Notes: generated by a model not told the origin, from the letters alone. Counted from the first letter of the stretch, positions 22,330 through 33,629 are shown. The stretch is DNA of 64,000 nt from Sequoia sempervirens (GCA_007258455.2 VDFB02321261.1:1-64000), one strand, 5' to 3'. Numbers and translations: made by a program.

Positions 22330-24461
22330 TGTAATGTCCCCATTTTAGCCCTACGCTCTTCAATTGGATTTAGCCTATTTCTGGAAATCCGTAGGCTAAG
22401 CTGAAGCAGAAAATTAGGGTTTCCTCTTTCAGATGCTTTTTCGAGGGTTTGCATGTAAAAGGTTTCTAGGTATTTCTGGTTTTTCAGAGACCTCTAGGGT
22501 GATGTAACATGCATCTGATTCTGACATCCTTTCCGGGCACTTACTATTTATAGCAAGTCATGATGGCTGCCCGATTTGTGCTCAAATGATATTTGGAAAC
22601 ACTTACTATTTTTAGTAAGTTTTGTTTACTGCTCAGTTGGTGTACAGATGAGGTTTTGCAAACTTACTATTTATAGCAGTTTGCTATTTTTGGTAAGGTT
22701 ATCTTTGGGCAGTATTATTCTAGCAGCAACTCAATTAGTTGCAGTTCAGTTTGGTTGGTCAGTTTGGCTTTCTGTTGATTTTGAAGTTTAACTTACTATT
22801 TTTGGAATTTGCTATTTTTAGTAAGTTCATTTTTGGCAGAAGCATCATCATCAACTTGGTTCATATTGGCATTTGTCAGTTTGCTATTTTTAGCAATTCA
22901 TCAGTTGCAGCTTGGGCATTGTATTTGGTTATCTCCTTGGACTGAGTTTTAGACTTAGTCAATTTTCATGTCTTGAAGTTGTACCCCACGCCTAGGCTTG
23001 ATGACTTCAAGTTGTTTTAAAGAAGGAGACATTAAGGGGTCAAGTGAGCATTTAATTATTTAATAAATGCTTTATTGTTGCAATATGGAAATGGACGCCT
23101 AAAGGGGAAGTTGAATGATATTTTAATATTTCAAGAAGTAAATTGCTAAAAGGTGGCATCCCTCTTGGAAGTTGAAGTGATTCAACTTCTTGGAATTTGA
23201 AGAGTCTCTTGTTGCTTCATTTGCCAACTAAAGCCTATATATTGATGTTTTATGATGAGTTGATTATGCATATTTTTGAAGAGCAAAGTTACGTTGCTGG
23301 AATGAATCCAGAATCCGGCTAAGGGATAGCTTAGCAAATTTACTCCATTCTTCGGGCTTGAAACTATGGTTCCCTAGGTGGTGGACTGAGAGTGTGCTTC
23401 ATCCAGAAGTACATATTGAGCATTATTGTGGAGTTTTGGTGAGATTTTTCCAGATTTCATGTTGCTGGTTTATCATGGCTGAAAGTGATTTTTGTATACA
23501 GTTTTTAGTATGAATTTTATTTGGTTCTGGGTACTTGATCATTGCATTTCTATGATAGAGGCGACCATATTTGGAGGTTATCAGAATTTAATTCCAAGTT
23601 TTAGATTTTATCAAGCAAAAATTGCTCTTGCAAGGAAACCGTACCTTTTTGGAGAGCATTGGGATTTGTGCATAAATTAATGGCTGAGTTTAGATGCTGT
23701 TTTATACTTGCAAATTGGGCGCCAACCTCCTAGTGAGTCATTGCACTTCGTTTCAGCTCATTTAGAGGTAATTTGAAAGAGTTATGAGTATTTTATTGAT
23801 GTACAATTTGCTGGTCTGATTTTCTGTTAACATTGTTTCTAATCAGACTTATTAAATAATTGTACTTGCTGGTTTGAGCTTCAATTCTTCATCTTATATC
23901 ATTGTAAATGTTAGAGGAAGTGATACTCTAACTGTTTAATGTTCTTGGAAGATTATCTATTCTATTTGCAGCTGTTCTTATTCTTTGTAAAGTTAGTTAG
24001 TAGTACTAACAACTCTTCCTTTACTTGTTGCAATTTTATATCTGTTTTACACTCCCACAATTGAGTGGTTGAGTTTTAGAATAAACATATATCTTGTTTG
24101 TAATTTCCCCCCACGTTATAAGTGGTTGTGTTGACAGTATTCCCCCCACGTTAATAAGTGGAAGAGTGGATTTAAAGGCTGACTTGCCGCCTAATAATTG
24201 TTGTAAACTCACCCACTGAATAAGTGGAGTATTCCCACCGCTTGTGGATGCCTGCACCTGCAGATGAATTGTACTTTCAGCTCTGTTTATGCCTAACGAT
24301 CCTCTGACCATATGCTCACCTCGCCCACATTGGGATCTTGGTGAACATTCTTGGTTAGAGTTATCTTCTTTGCTGGTTTACATTTTGGAGCTAACGCTAA
24401 TCAGTGTTTGGTTGCTGATTTGAATGTTGATTTTGGGAAAAAATTAATGGGGAATATTTCA
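22330..24461 (+). mobile_element. Solo LTR, TGTAATGTCCCC family, 2132 bp
   Basis: It starts TGTAATGTCCCC and ends GAATATTTCA, with the 5-bp target duplication GAATG at 22325-22329 and 24462-24466. The sequence on either side rejoins to match the duplicated block near 21915, which shows the empty site directly. It has the family hairpin (TTAGCCTA 22370, TAGGCTAA 22392), an array of short palindromes (22539-22896) and CCCAC/GTGG repeats (24053-24246). No coding region was seen. Confidence 0.93.
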
Positions 24462-24530
24462 GAATGTGTCTAAGATAGGTCATGGATGATGCAACAGCCA
24501 TAATATCAAGTATTAGGGCAATTTCCCTAA

Positions 24531-24712
24531 TGGGGTTGAGGGGCAATGCCCTTTGTGGGGGTCTAGGCGTAGTGCCTCTAGTAGGGTTGAGGGGAAGCGC
24601 CTCTAGTAGGGTCGAGGGGCAGTGCCCCATGTGGGGGTCTAGGGGCAACGCCCCTTGCGGGGGTCTGGGGGTAATGCCCGTTGTGGGGTCCCGGGGTAGC
24701 GCCCTGGGCGCG
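24531..24712. repeat. GC-rich minisatellite, about seven 27-bp units
   Basis: Units of about 27 bp follow the pattern GGTCTAGGGGCAACGCCCC plus TTGTGGG. Most contain a short palindrome (GGGGCAACGCCCC or a variant), so each could fold into a hairpin. Composition is sharply GC-rich against AT-rich surroundings. Small ORFs on both strands here follow from the repeat. Confidence 0.85.
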
Positions 24713-25038
24713 CTCCCTATCACGAGACAGGACGGGGTCGAGTCCCTGCCACCAAGCCCAAAGTAAGACCTCCAAAACCATACAAACCTTCATGGCATAC
24801 ATCATTTTGAATTCACAATAAGTAAAAAAAGAGAAAGTTTTAACTTTAAATTTCAAGTAATTTTTTGCACTTTGCAAACCCTGCCTGTTGCCGAGTCCTG
24901 CCGACAAGACTCTCTTGGACTTGGCGAGTCCAACCAGGACTCGGTAGGACTCGGCCGAGTCCGAGTCCGAGCCCCTAGGACTTAGCTAGGGTGACTCGAC
25001 TTGGGACTCGCCGAGTCCTGGCGAGTCCCGTTACACTA

Positions 25039-27125
25039 GTCTAAATCATTAATGTATATCCACATTTTATTAGACTTAATTAGCTAAGTGAAAAAATTTC
25101 ACATTTAGTAAAAGGGAAATGCAAAATAGAATAAATCGAACTACTTTCAACACGTTCACTTTGAACCTTTGCAAAAGTTCTTATATGAGCTCAAAACTCA
25201 ACACTTTCTCCTAGAAAGGAAGGAATTCTGTACCAATCCAAGTTTGTCTCTAAATGCCTCAAACTCCCTTTTTGCTAAGGGCCTTTTTAGAATTGTAGCT
25301 ATTTGCTGATTTGCGGAAATATAGTGGAGCATAGCTGCTCCCTTTTGAATGCTATCATGGATAAAGTGATATCTAATCTCTATTTGCTTAGACTTGTCAT
25401 GAAATGTTGGATTTTTAGAGAGTTTGAGATAACTTTCATTATCACAATAAATGATTGTGGGATCTAACTCTTATCAAACAATCTTGCAAGTCACTTGTGA
25501 AGCTAGATGGCGTCTCATTTGGTAGTATTGGCTGCCATGTATTTTGTCTTTGTTGAGCTAATTGCCACAAAAGTTTGCTTCATACTAAACCAATATATCA
25601 TTGTTGAACCCAATCTAAAGAAACATCCTGAGGTGCTCTTCCTATTTGTTGCACTACTTGCCCAATCTAACTCGGTATAGCCTTGCAACTTTACTTCATC
25701 ATCTCCAAGATATCTCAAACCATACTGCACTGTGATATCAGCTACTTGGACAACATGGGATCGGACTAACTTATTTGAAGCTATCATCTGCTTGAGATTA
25801 ATGATCACAGGTGTGGCTATAGGTTTGCAACCCTCCATCCAGAATTGATCTAGGATTTCAACTTCATACTTACCCTGCCCAAGGAATTTCTCTGATTTTT
25901 GTCAAACCTCTAAACCTAAGAAGTAATGCATCATGTCAATGTCCTTTAGCTCAAACTCAAAAACTAAATCTTCTTTGTACCCTATGATGGGCTGCTTTGC
26001 TTATGTAATAAACATATATACATATAACACCAAAATAAGTAGATCAGTCCCAACAATTATATAATATAGATTAGGATCTGCTTCACTTTGGTGAAGCCCA
26101 TACTTTTTTAGATATTCATCCATCTTGGAATACCAAGCCTTTAATGCCTATTTGAGTCCATACAAGGCTTTCATAAGCTTGCAAACATGGGATTCCATCT
26201 CATTTACCTCAAAACCATGAGGTTGCTCTATATACAGTTCTTCCTCAATAATACCATTAAGAAAAGTTATCTTAGCATCCATTTGATGTATCTTCCATTC
26301 CATGAATGAAACTAAAGATATAATTGTTTTAATGGAAGTGTATTTGGTGATTGGAGCAAATTTCTCCTCATAGTCCACTCCCCTTTTCTAGGAAAACCCT
26401 CTTGCCACAAAACTCAATTTGAACTTCTCAATGTTGCCATTTGAAGCATGCTTGATTTTGTAAGGCTACTTGGAACTCACAATTAGTTTCTCTTTCGGTC
26501 TTGGCACTATGCCCCATATGTCATTATTAATGATGAATGCATATTTCTCCATCATAGCATCTTGCCAAACTTCTTGGTCTACTGCTTCTTGGAAGCTAGA
26601 AAGCTCTAAATCCATGATGCTACTCATCAATGCCATGTAGTTTGGAAAATTTCTTTAGAGGCTTGCTTTCCATGAATGTGCTCCTTGGACCCTGAACATG
26701 CTTTTGAGCATCCCTTAATGTCTATGTGAATCATCAAGGTCTCCTAATAGAAGTAGAAGAGGTTAAAGTCTCTTTTGATTTTTTTGTTTGTTTTGAATTG
26801 GCAACAATTGCTATCTTTAGAGGCAAAGACTCAACCTTTGGAGCTTCCTGCTCCCCATCATTTGGATGAGCTCATGAGATTTTTGGATGCAAAGTTTTCC
26901 TTGAGCTTCTCATGCCTATTGATCACTACTTTCCTTTTCTTTGGAATATAGACCTTGTAGGCCTTTGAAGTATCATTATAACTTACAAATAAACCCTTCC
27001 TATTGGAAGATTCCTACTTGGTCCTCTTCTCTATAGGTATATGAATATAAATTGGGCAACCGAAGATCCAAAAGTGACTCACTTTTAGATTACTACCAAT
27101 GAATGCCTCCTTTGGTGTCTTGTCC
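25039..27125 (-). pseudogene. Ty1/copia pol fragment and start of its 3' LTR
   Basis: Reading (-), it begins near 27125 in the integrase C-terminal region (FIGSNLKVSHFWIFGCPIYI). It continues through a decayed linker to the reverse transcriptase (YEEKFAPITKYTSIKTIISL and MDAKITFLNGIIEEELYIEQ, 26378-26148), and ends in the RNase H region (YTELDWASSATNRKSTSGCF, 25690-25630). The catalytic YVDD region is lost or too decayed to read. A polypurine-like CTAGGAGAAAG precedes TGTTGAG at 25203, so 25039-25203 is the first part of the 3' LTR, which is then interrupted by the hAT-like element. Many stops show it is inactive. Confidence 0.85.
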
Positions 27126-27367
27126 TACAAGATCCTTTGAGGACACGAGCACGATTGTACGCCAATTTTTTTCCTTGGGTATAGGTACGGTAATATATAT
27201 ATATAATTTATGTTTAATTTATAAACATAAACATGTTCAAAATTATAAATTTAATTATAAGAACAATGATACTATTAGACATAAATGATAAACATAATTT
27301 CCAATAAATGGAATATTTAAATACCTCATATAATCAATCAATATTCAAATTACAATCAATATTTAAT

Positions 27368-28262
27368 TTAGTTGTCTTCAAATTTGTCTTCATCAAAAGC
27401 ATCAAGGTCGTGTTCAACACTTGGTTCAATTTCATTTGAACAACTATCAATTGGATTGCCAGTCCCACTAGGTGCGTCAAATGCAACAATTGCCTCATCA
27501 TCATCTGTAGAGTCTAAGGCAAGTTGTGCAATTGTAGCATCTAAATCAGCACACTCAGGGACTAGATTCCAATTCTTTGTCACACCCTCATTGTATTAAG
27601 GTTTCTTATGTGACAAGAGATGAAGGTTGGAGTGTACATAGACCAAATCCTCTACTTTTTTTGCACCCAAATGATTGCGCTTGACCAAGTGGATGAAGGA
27701 GTATGTACTCCAATTCCACTCAGCTGAAGAAGAACTTGCAACCTGTTGAGTTTGCGTACAATATTTAGTATTTAATTTTACTTGTCGATAATATATAGCA
27801 TAATAGCATTGAATGAAAAACAAAATAAATAAATAAATAAAAAGATACATACTTGGGAGAGTATTTTAATTGCAAGGGGCTGCAAGTAATTGGAGCCTTT
27901 ACCATGTAGATACCACCACTCATTAACATTTTTCCTATATTTGTCTAGAAGAGCGGAAACATCATGATTGTTTGAAGATATGAATTGGTCAAACTCGCTT
28001 AAAACAATACTTTGGATACCTTCATCTGAAAATATCTTTCTAAATACAGCCTTATAGCCTAATTGGCAATGAAGTAGCTCTTTGCTATAATACTTTGGTG
28101 ACAAAGAAAACGCTAAGAGATGTAAAGGGGTGGTCATCTTGTTCCAATGGTCAACAATAATCTTTTGCATAGTTTTGAAAAATGTTTCGTTGCGTCATGT
28201 TCTTTGGCATCTATTATTGATCTTCTTTTCTCCATCGTGGGATCCATACCATCATAAATTTC
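27368..28262 (-). pseudogene. hAT transposase C-terminal part with one intron
   Basis: Reading (-): EIYDGMDPTMEKRRS (28260-28215), a 1-nt frameshift near 28195, then IIVDHWNKMTTPLHLLAFSL (28163-28104), and KILSQ at 27853. A 110-bp intron (27852-27743) begins GTATGTATC and ends AACTCAACAG. The next exon starts VASSSSAEWNWSTYSFIHLV and contains RNHLGAKKVEDLVYVHSNL, the hAT C-terminal dimerisation region, and ends in a stop at 27368-27370. The zinc finger and catalytic core are missing. The right edge abuts a gypsy integrase end at 28263 with no visible target duplication, so the junction is a rearrangement or truncation. Confidence 0.8.
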
Positions 28263-29317
28263 ACCCAAACATGGGCGATACGTGAAAAACTTTTTGCACT
28301 CTACCATCCTCCGGTAACTCTAGCTCATAAGCCACCTCACCAACTCTCCTGGTGACTCTGAATAGGCCACATAACCGTGGTTTCAACTTCTCTGCTCCAC
28401 TCTTTTTGAGAGTGGACTGTTTGTATGGCTATAGCCTGGCATATACCATATCACCCACCTCAAATTCCCTCTCAATCCGGTGCTGGTTAGCATACAATTT
28501 TTGTTGATTCTGAGCCTGCCGAATGTTTTCTTTCAATGATCTCATGATATCCTGACTCTCTTGCAAGAAGTCCTTAGCCCTGGGCACCCTGCAATCTCCA
28601 AATAATAAATCAATGAAGCTAGGAGCCTCATACCTATACAGTGCCATGACTGGTGACATCTTGATGGACATATGGTAAGTGGAGTTGTAGTAGAACTCCC
28701 CTAAGTGCAGCCATCTAACCCAAGCCTTTTGCTGCCCTGAAACGTAATTCCTCAAGTAACCTTCCACCAAGTTGTTAACAATTTCAGTTTGTCCATCTGT
28801 TTGGGGGTGGTAGCTAGTGCTGGGGGTCAACTTTGTACCGCAAAGTTTGAGCAATTCTTGCCAAAACAAACTCATGAATTTGTTGTCCCTGTCACTTATG
28901 ATATTTCAAGGCGCCCCATGAAGCCTAAACACGTTGTTGAGGTATAAATCTGCCACCTATAACGCTGAAAAATCTGCTAATATAGCAAAGAAATGGGAAA
29001 ATTTAGTCAACCTGTCCACCATCACATAAATGCAATCCTTCCCTTGCACCTTGGGAAGTCCTATAATGAAATCCATAGATATACTTTTCCACTTTTGAGT
29101 AGGAATGGGCAATGGTTGCAGCAGACCAACAGGAAAGGTGTGCTCATTTTTATTCTGTTGACACACCTGACACTCACAAACACCTTCCATGAGAACCTCT
29201 CACGAATCTGCCTGTATGTCTTGTAAAAACTTGGTTGACCAGCCAATGGAGTGTCATGAAATGCCGTCAAAATCCGCTCCTTAAACTTAGTTTCAGCCAC
29301 AAGAAGTATCCTTCCTT
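28263..29317 (-). pseudogene. Ty3/gypsy integrase (3' part of the chromovirus-like element)
   Basis: On the (-) strand the zinc-binding region (AFHDTPLAGQPSF, then [10 protein letters not shown]) has Gln where the second His is expected. The catalytic core follows with [29 protein letters not shown] and SYHPQTDGQTEIVNN, giving the D, D and E residues. The C-terminal region includes EREFEVGDMVYARL and ends near FHVSPMFG at 28263. Frameshifts and stops interrupt it at about 29180, 28955 and 28430. No 3' LTR follows; hAT sequence begins at once. Upstream it continues beyond the 29323-33624 insertion into RNase H. Confidence 0.9.
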
Positions 29318-30415
29318 TATAGTGTTGGCATTTAAATTCACACCTCTGGAATGCGTATTTGAAATGAACAGCTATGCACAGATAAACTGCTCTTCAAATT
29401 AGGAGGGGAAGCTCCCTCTTGCTGATGGTATGAAAGAAAATAAATTAAAACTAACTTGCCTATCTTTTTGGTTCAGCTAGAGCACAAGGTTTATAAAACA
29501 CAAGATGCCGCAGCTGAAATTTTTTGATTAAGAATTCCAACTACGACTAACTTATGCTAAAGACGTTTCTATTTTCTTGAGTAAACGCAAAGCAAGAGAA
29601 AATAGAAATAAACAAAGTTTGAGTCTCTAACAAAGTGCTAAAATAAAATCTTTCCCAACATACATCTACTTACTTTCAATGTAGGCTGAAATTAAGATCA
29701 CAAAAGCATAACACAATAAACGTACTTAGATAAACTCTCCTCTCAACATACATCTACTGACTTTCAATGCAAGCTGAAATTTAAGATCATATAAGCATAA
29801 CATGATAGACGGAAACTTGAGACATTATATCGAGGCAAAAGAGGCTGAGGATTTTATTTCTCAAACTTCTGGAACAAAAGATTAAACTAAACACATGCAA
29901 GGAACAAGAACTTGTAGCTAAAGAGGCTTGCAAACTTGTTCTTACACAAAGGAAACAACAATTACAATAACTACTTGTTGGCTAAAAGAGACTCAACAAT
30001 TTGCTATCGTAAAACAATTGAACAACACTGAATAACAATAGAAGGCACTTAGGCTCAACATTTTGTTATCACTAGCATGGTTTTAACACAAAGTGAACTG
30101 ACACTAAATAACAACTTGCTGCATTATAGGCTTGCAATTTGCTATCACAATAACCGTTAAAGAAAATAATGAGCAAAGGCTCTTGTTTATAGGCAATAGA
30201 GGAGTAGGGAACCCTAAAATCTCCTTGCTTTTACAACTATGACTTGCTCAGCATGCAAGCTTTATTTCTAAATCTAGAAGAAGATAACAACTAGCACCTA
30301 AGAAAGCAAGAAAAGCAGGAAATGCCAACTATTACATTTATCTTCTTTCTCTTCTTCAAATAATGGATAAGAATTGTTCGAAGAATAGAAAGAAAGCTTC
30401 TAGATGAAAGCCGCT

Positions 30416-31030
30416 TTAAATCTCAATGACATCCGCTAAAAAGCATGAAACTATGTCTCGATCAGGTGCATCTATACCCTCAATAGCAAAGTTACACTTT
30501 TCCAAGATATCCTCTCCATCTGCAATTGATCTCAGGAAATCTTCAACCTCATTGGCTGCTTTTTCAAACTTTGCTGACACCATGGAAATATGACTTGGCA
30601 GAGTTTTATGCATCCACCTTTGTTCAATCTTCTTACTGTTCTTGTCCTTGTGCATCTCCCACATCCTTTCACATTCACCCTTTGAGATAGTGACACTTTC
30701 GGACCAAGGGGGAATGGAGAAGCATTTCTCGATCATGTTAGGTTTCAAGCTGCAAATCAATTTGCCATCTACTGACCTGATCTCCCGTGTCGCCGGACTG
30801 TAATGCTTGATGCAAGCAATTACGAACTCGAGGCTCTAAATTGAAATAGGAATAGATGCTGCTGCGAGGAGTCCAAAGTGTCCCAAGTTTTTGATTGTAG
30901 TGTTGCCTGCGCTCTCCAAAGCACGTAGATCAAACACTAGCTTGATGTGATGCAAGTCTGTCTCAGCTGTTTTGAAGTAATCATGATAGAGAGCTGATTT
31001 GGTCTTGAAATTATTGGGAGTGTACTCCAT
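30416..31030 (-). pseudogene. Unrecognised ORF of the same type as the ORF at 7492
   Basis: The (-) frame from the ATG at 31030 (MEYTPNNFKTKS) runs to 30416 with a single in-frame stop at 30838-30836. Its middle reads REIRSVDGKLICSLKPNMIE then KCFSIPPW, and farther on EDFLRSIADGEDILEK and DIVSCFLADVIE. The order and spacing resemble the ORF at 7492-9293 (SDGRVLAYLTEPAIQEAFGI; then FKEEYGDIVLLLNKMV and YYFVDEII). I do not recognise the family. No zinc knuckle or enzyme motif was seen. It may be a truncated gag-like or accessory protein; the C-terminal half present at 7492-13359 is absent here. Confidence 0.5.
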
Positions 31031-31919
31031 TTCGAAAACCTTGAAGAATGACTGTAAACTCGCCTAGGTCAAGACAAGTTTTGAGCAACTTACTATTTTT
31101 AGAATGATGGTTTTTCTTCTTCAAACGGACAAATTTTTTGGAAATTTTCTTAGATATGGGTTTTGCTTAGAATTTCATTGCAAGACAACCTAGATCGTTC
31201 GTTTTTGAAAATCTTGAATTTAGACTTAAAAAACAACAAACCCTAATTTCTTCAAATTTTCACCGAAAAAGCTGGCACCTGGGTTTTGTTCAAAATACAA
31301 TTAGAAATGGAATTAGTTGATTAGATTTGAAAAACACTGATGGCTGATGGAAAAAATAGCCAACCCTAGAATTTGAAATTTTCTTGAAAAAAGCTGAGAT
31401 TTGGGTTTTCTTCAGAAGACTGTTTTGAGAGGACCCAGATGATCAAAATTTGAAAACACTGAGGATTACACTGACATGCAAATAAAAAGCAGCTGCTGCA
31501 ACTTGATGAATTTCCCCAAAAATTCTTCAGAAGAATGAGTTGAGTAGACCTAGAAGGCTGAAAATTGAAATCTTTGATCTTCTCCTTGAAAAAATTTGAT
31601 GTTCTGAATGAAAAAGCACAAAAAAAAAGGTCTTATGTTGCTGGTCTGAATATTATTTTTGAAAATCAGCAACTCTGAGCTTTTGAATCTTGAAATATCA
31701 CTTCAAATTTGCTGCTCCACTTTCTCCTTGGGACGCCACTTGCAAGAATGATGAAAATTGCATGAAAGAGAGGTGTTAAATAGACTTAGGGTTTGAAATA
31801 GGTTTGCTTTCTTTTGCTTTAATCCTCAAAACCCTAAAATCAGCTTGTTCAATGAACTTATAGACATTCTCTTCATCTTGCAATTTTGAAACTTTTGAAA
31901 ATTTGGCTAAGGCATGACA

Positions 31920-33080
31920 AGTTGGGCGCCCTTCTTGGCTTGGGGTGCCAACTTCTCTCAGAGTTAGTCATTTTCTGGAAATTTTCAACTTTTCACAGTT
32001 TTGAAGCCTTTCTTTGACCTTGATCTCCCGGTTCCAGATTGATCCGACGAGCGAGCTGGATGATTTGTTGCGTAGCTTGACTGATTATGAGGAGATCACC
32101 CTGGAGGCACTTCTGGCTAAAAACTTCGTTTTGACCTTCAAATTCTTGGGAGCCTATTTCCTCCAGGGGCTTTGAACCTTCACGGTGTTAGCCATTTTTG
32201 CATGATTATTAAGTTATTCATTTCCCTTTGATCTTCTAATGAAATCTTGATTTCGAGAGCTATGCTGATTTGATTGACTGTCTGTTTGCTTCGCTGGATA
32301 GCTCGACTGAAACCAAAAAGGTGATATTAGATTCTATCATTTCAAGCTTCAAAACTTTGGGCGCCTTTCTTCTCCAGGGGCGCCCATCTTGACCAGACTT
32401 AGAATATTTTCTTGTTTTTTATCAACTCCTCTTCTACAGAAGATCCTGTCATATCTAAAGTTCCAGGCGTCGGATAGACCGATGATTATGCTTGTTGCGA
32501 AGTTGAGGAGATTCCAAGAGGGGTCTTTTGGGAGGAACCTTGTCAGAAAGTTAATTTTAAGGCACCAAAAGCTTGGACGCCCCTGGCAAGCCGGGGCGCC
32601 CAACTTCACCAGAGTTAACCATTTTTGAGTTTCCTTCTGTGCTTTCAATTTGGCTCTTGTCAAACCCTTTGTTCTGCGCTACATCTGGCGACTAACAACT
32701 CAGATTGACGCGCTGTTGATCTCGTTGGAAAGTTTGGCCAATTCAGGGGAAATCATGCTGGAAGCTTTATTGGCAATTTCATCTGTTTAGACCTCCAAAA
32801 GCTTGGGCGTCCTTCTCTAGGGGCGTTGAAAGTTCCCAGACTTGAAAACTTTTCAAACATTTTCATGATTTTCATTTTGTCTTTTGTTTGAGACTCCTCA
32901 GTTTGACCTCGAATCCCGAACGTTTGGATGATCCGACAATTGCACTGTCGGGCTCCCTGTGGAGCTGGGAGGAATCTGAGCAACTTTGCCTGGAAGCTCA
33001 AAACCCTAATTTCACCATTTCAAGCCCTAAAATGATGGGTGCCTATCTTCTCTTGGGGTGCCCATGGTTAGAATATTTTC
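31920..33080. repeat. Degenerate tandem array, about six units of 204-234 bp
   Basis: A GGGCGCC..CTTCTCCAGGGGCGCCCA-type segment followed by CAGAGTTAGCCATTTT recurs near 31923, 32155, 32359, 32575, 32806 and 33040. Each unit also has a variant of GATTGATCCGACGAGC and a run ending GAAAATTTTC or similar. Spacing is 232, 204, 216, 231 and 234 bp. Confidence 0.75.
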
Positions 33081-33629
33081 CACAGTTTTTACCTTCTTTC
33101 CTCGTCCTTTGTGCTTGTTCATCAACTCACCTTCTGCCCTGCGCTTGAGTGTTGAATCTGACACCTGACAGCTGATTGACCTCCACTGATGACTTCAGAG
33201 CTCTTGATATGCTTTTGAAAAAGCAAAATAGACCCACTAGGGCAAAACTGATCTTTTTGAGATTCTGACTGCACTAGCCTGATATGGAAGTATTTTGAGC
33301 CAATCAAAATCAGTTTGGACCCTAGTGGACAAACTTTCTATTTTTAAATTTTTTTGCCAGTATTCATTTCGAAAGAAACCTAGAAAAACCTAGAAAAACT
33401 TACCAGTTTTCGGAAAAAGTAGGGATGAAAAATTGAGATCTGGGTTTTGTAGATTAGGTCGCTCTAAGCAGACCCAAATCGTCAGATTGTGGAAATTTTG
33501 AGTTTAAACCCCTCATGCAAGACATACAAACCCCAATTTTGACCTTTTTGACTGATTTAACAAGACTTTTACTCATTTCTTCAAAGTGTCAGTGTAACAA
33601 ACATTTTAATTTTGGGGTACAACATATAG

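Larger units (their letters stand above)
21515..25038. mobile_element. hAT-like DNA transposon with CTCG-rich ends
   Basis: The element is flanked by a 10-bp repeat, GTCTAAATCA (21505-21514, 25039-25048), of which 8 bp would be the hAT-size target duplication. The ends are imperfect inverted repeats (TAGTAATGAGACTCGG; right end inverted TAGTGTAACGGGACTCGC). Dense GACTCGG/CGAGTC subterminal motifs lie at 21524-21580 and 24890-25030. It carries a transposase-like 3' coding remnant on the (-) strand near 21900-22095 and a GC-rich minisatellite, and holds a later solo LTR (22330-24461). It appears to sit inside the 3' LTR of the copia fragment to its right. Confidence 0.7.
29323..33624 (-). mobile_element. 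4.3-kb insertion with LTR-type ends and 5-bp target duplication
   Basis: On the (-) strand it starts TGTTGTACCCC (33624) and ends GCCAACA (29323), with target duplication TATAG at 29318-29322 and 33625-33629. The sequence outside these points rejoins the gypsy pol frame between RNase H and integrase (IFYKGRILLVAE). I found only one copy of each end, so it is a very long solo LTR or a one-LTR derivative. Order of parts on the (-) strand: about 500 bp of unique head, a degenerate tandem array (33080-31920), an ORF of about 205 codons (31030-30416), and an AT-rich tail with a further about-95-bp duplication (29650-29835). Confidence 0.8.
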
